A stretch of 6,303 bases of DNA from Verrucomicrobiota bacterium. Its GTDB lineage: Bacteria; Verrucomicrobiota; Verrucomicrobiia; Limisphaerales; UBA11358. Shown in pieces: positions 6,143-6,303 of this stretch (position 1 is its first letter; each line of letters opens with the position of its first letter). Location of the stretch: the NCBI GenBank assembly GCA_026225155.1, contig JAMFSG010000213.1, forward strand, positions 1 to 6,303, read 5' to 3'. The notes under the pieces were generated by a model that was not told the origin of the DNA, made no database searches, and saw only the letters and a list, made by a program, of their open reading frames with translations. Position numbers and translations under genes: made by a program.

Positions 6143-6209
6143 TTTACGATTTGCGATATACGCGCGTTTCGACTTTAGGCTCGTAAATCGTAAATCGTAA
6201 ATCGTAAAT
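6142..6209. repeat. Inverted heptamer repeats (CGTAAAT / ATTTACG) between amidohydrolase and bioF
   Basis: Four perfect tandem copies of CGTAAAT occupy 6182-6209. Facing them is an inverted arm of two and a bit units, ATTTACGATTTGCGAT (6142-6157), with one variant base. The arms can pair over 16 bp with a single G-U wobble (6142-6157 with 6194-6209), and because the right arm is tandem, other registers shifted by 7 bp also pair. About 24 bp of unrelated GC-rich sequence separates them. The repeat begins at the last base of the amidohydrolase stop codon and ends 7 bp before the bioF ATG. No U-run follows, so it is not a standard terminator; attenuation or mRNA processing is possible. Confidence 0.85.
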
Positions 6210-6216
6210 TCCCCCG

Positions 6217-6303
6217 ATGTCTTCGTTTGATCAAGAATTGCAAACGCGCCTGGCCGCATTGCGCGAACAAAATTTGTTCCGCGAACTGCGCCGCGTGGAT
6301 TCC
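6217..6303 (+). CDS. bioF: 8-amino-7-oxononanoate synthase (BioF), N-terminal 29 codons only
   Basis: The visible residues are MSSFDQELQTRLAALREQNL followed by FRELRRVDS, an N-terminal helix and the 'L.R.LR.VDS' stretch typical of BioF and the closely related 2-amino-3-ketobutyrate CoA ligase group of PLP-dependent alpha-oxoamine synthases. BioF condenses pimeloyl-ACP (or pimeloyl-CoA) with alanine in the first dedicated ring-forming stage of biotin synthesis. The frame runs open to the window end. The PLP lysine and all catalytic motifs lie outside, so the family call rests on a short match, and glycine C-acetyltransferase or another oxoamine synthase remains possible. It starts 74 bp after the amidohydrolase stop; the ATG is preceded by CCCCCG with no Shine-Dalgarno. 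Confidence 0.6.
   Translation, partial: MSSFDQELQTRLAALREQNLFRELRRVDS

Noticed and set aside
6005..6259. Minus-strand open frame of 84 codons spanning the heptamer repeat
   Set aside because: The FTIYDLRFTS-type peptide comes directly from reading the 7-bp repeat; the frame also overlaps the amidohydrolase 3' end and bioF.

Overview
The window is bacterial chromosome with densely packed housekeeping and regulatory genes. I see no transposase, integrase, CRISPR array, rRNA or tRNA. The gene set (RpoN, a small Hanks-type kinase, an amidohydrolase, UDP-glucose dehydrogenase), the near absence of Shine-Dalgarno sequences and the short-unit intergenic repeats suggest a member of the Planctomycetes-Verrucomicrobia-Chlamydiae group. 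My best guess is a Pedosphaera/Limisphaerales-like verrucomicrobium. That placement is inference; no rRNA is present to confirm it.

Minus-strand block (1-4420), in transcription order: rpoN (sigma-54, 499 aa); a cytoplasmic Ser/Thr kinase-like protein (280 aa); a membrane-anchored tetratricopeptide-type protein (237 aa); and UDP-glucose 6-dehydrogenase (341 aa visible, C-terminus cut by the window edge). The last two lie 7 bp apart and are probably co-transcribed. Gaps of 149 bp and 183 bp separate rpoN from the kinase and the kinase from the TPR gene. The first gap holds a perfect small hairpin and the second an inverted pair of 16-bp-unit repeats.

Plus-strand block (4545-6303): a short ribosome hibernation factor (HPF/RaiA family, 118 aa) overlaps by 4 bp (ATGA) a 414-aa metal-dependent amidohydrolase with all its metal ligands. 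A 74-bp gap filled with heptamer repeats follows, then the first 29 codons of a probable bioF.

The most informative site is the 124-bp divergent region between rpoN and hpf. It carries a near-consensus sigma-54 promoter (-24 GG and -12 GC separated by exactly 10 bp) pointing at hpf and the amidohydrolase. So the sigma factor encoded on one side probably reads the operon on the other. The rpoN-hpf association is known from proteobacteria, where the two genes are co-directional; here they are divergent.

Other points worth a second look are a kinase whose VAIK lysine is arginine and whose alpha-C glutamate is glycine although the catalytic loop is intact, two intergenic repeat structures with similar architecture, and pyrimidine-rich leaders in place of ribosome binding sites. 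I did not find a convincing new multi-gene system.
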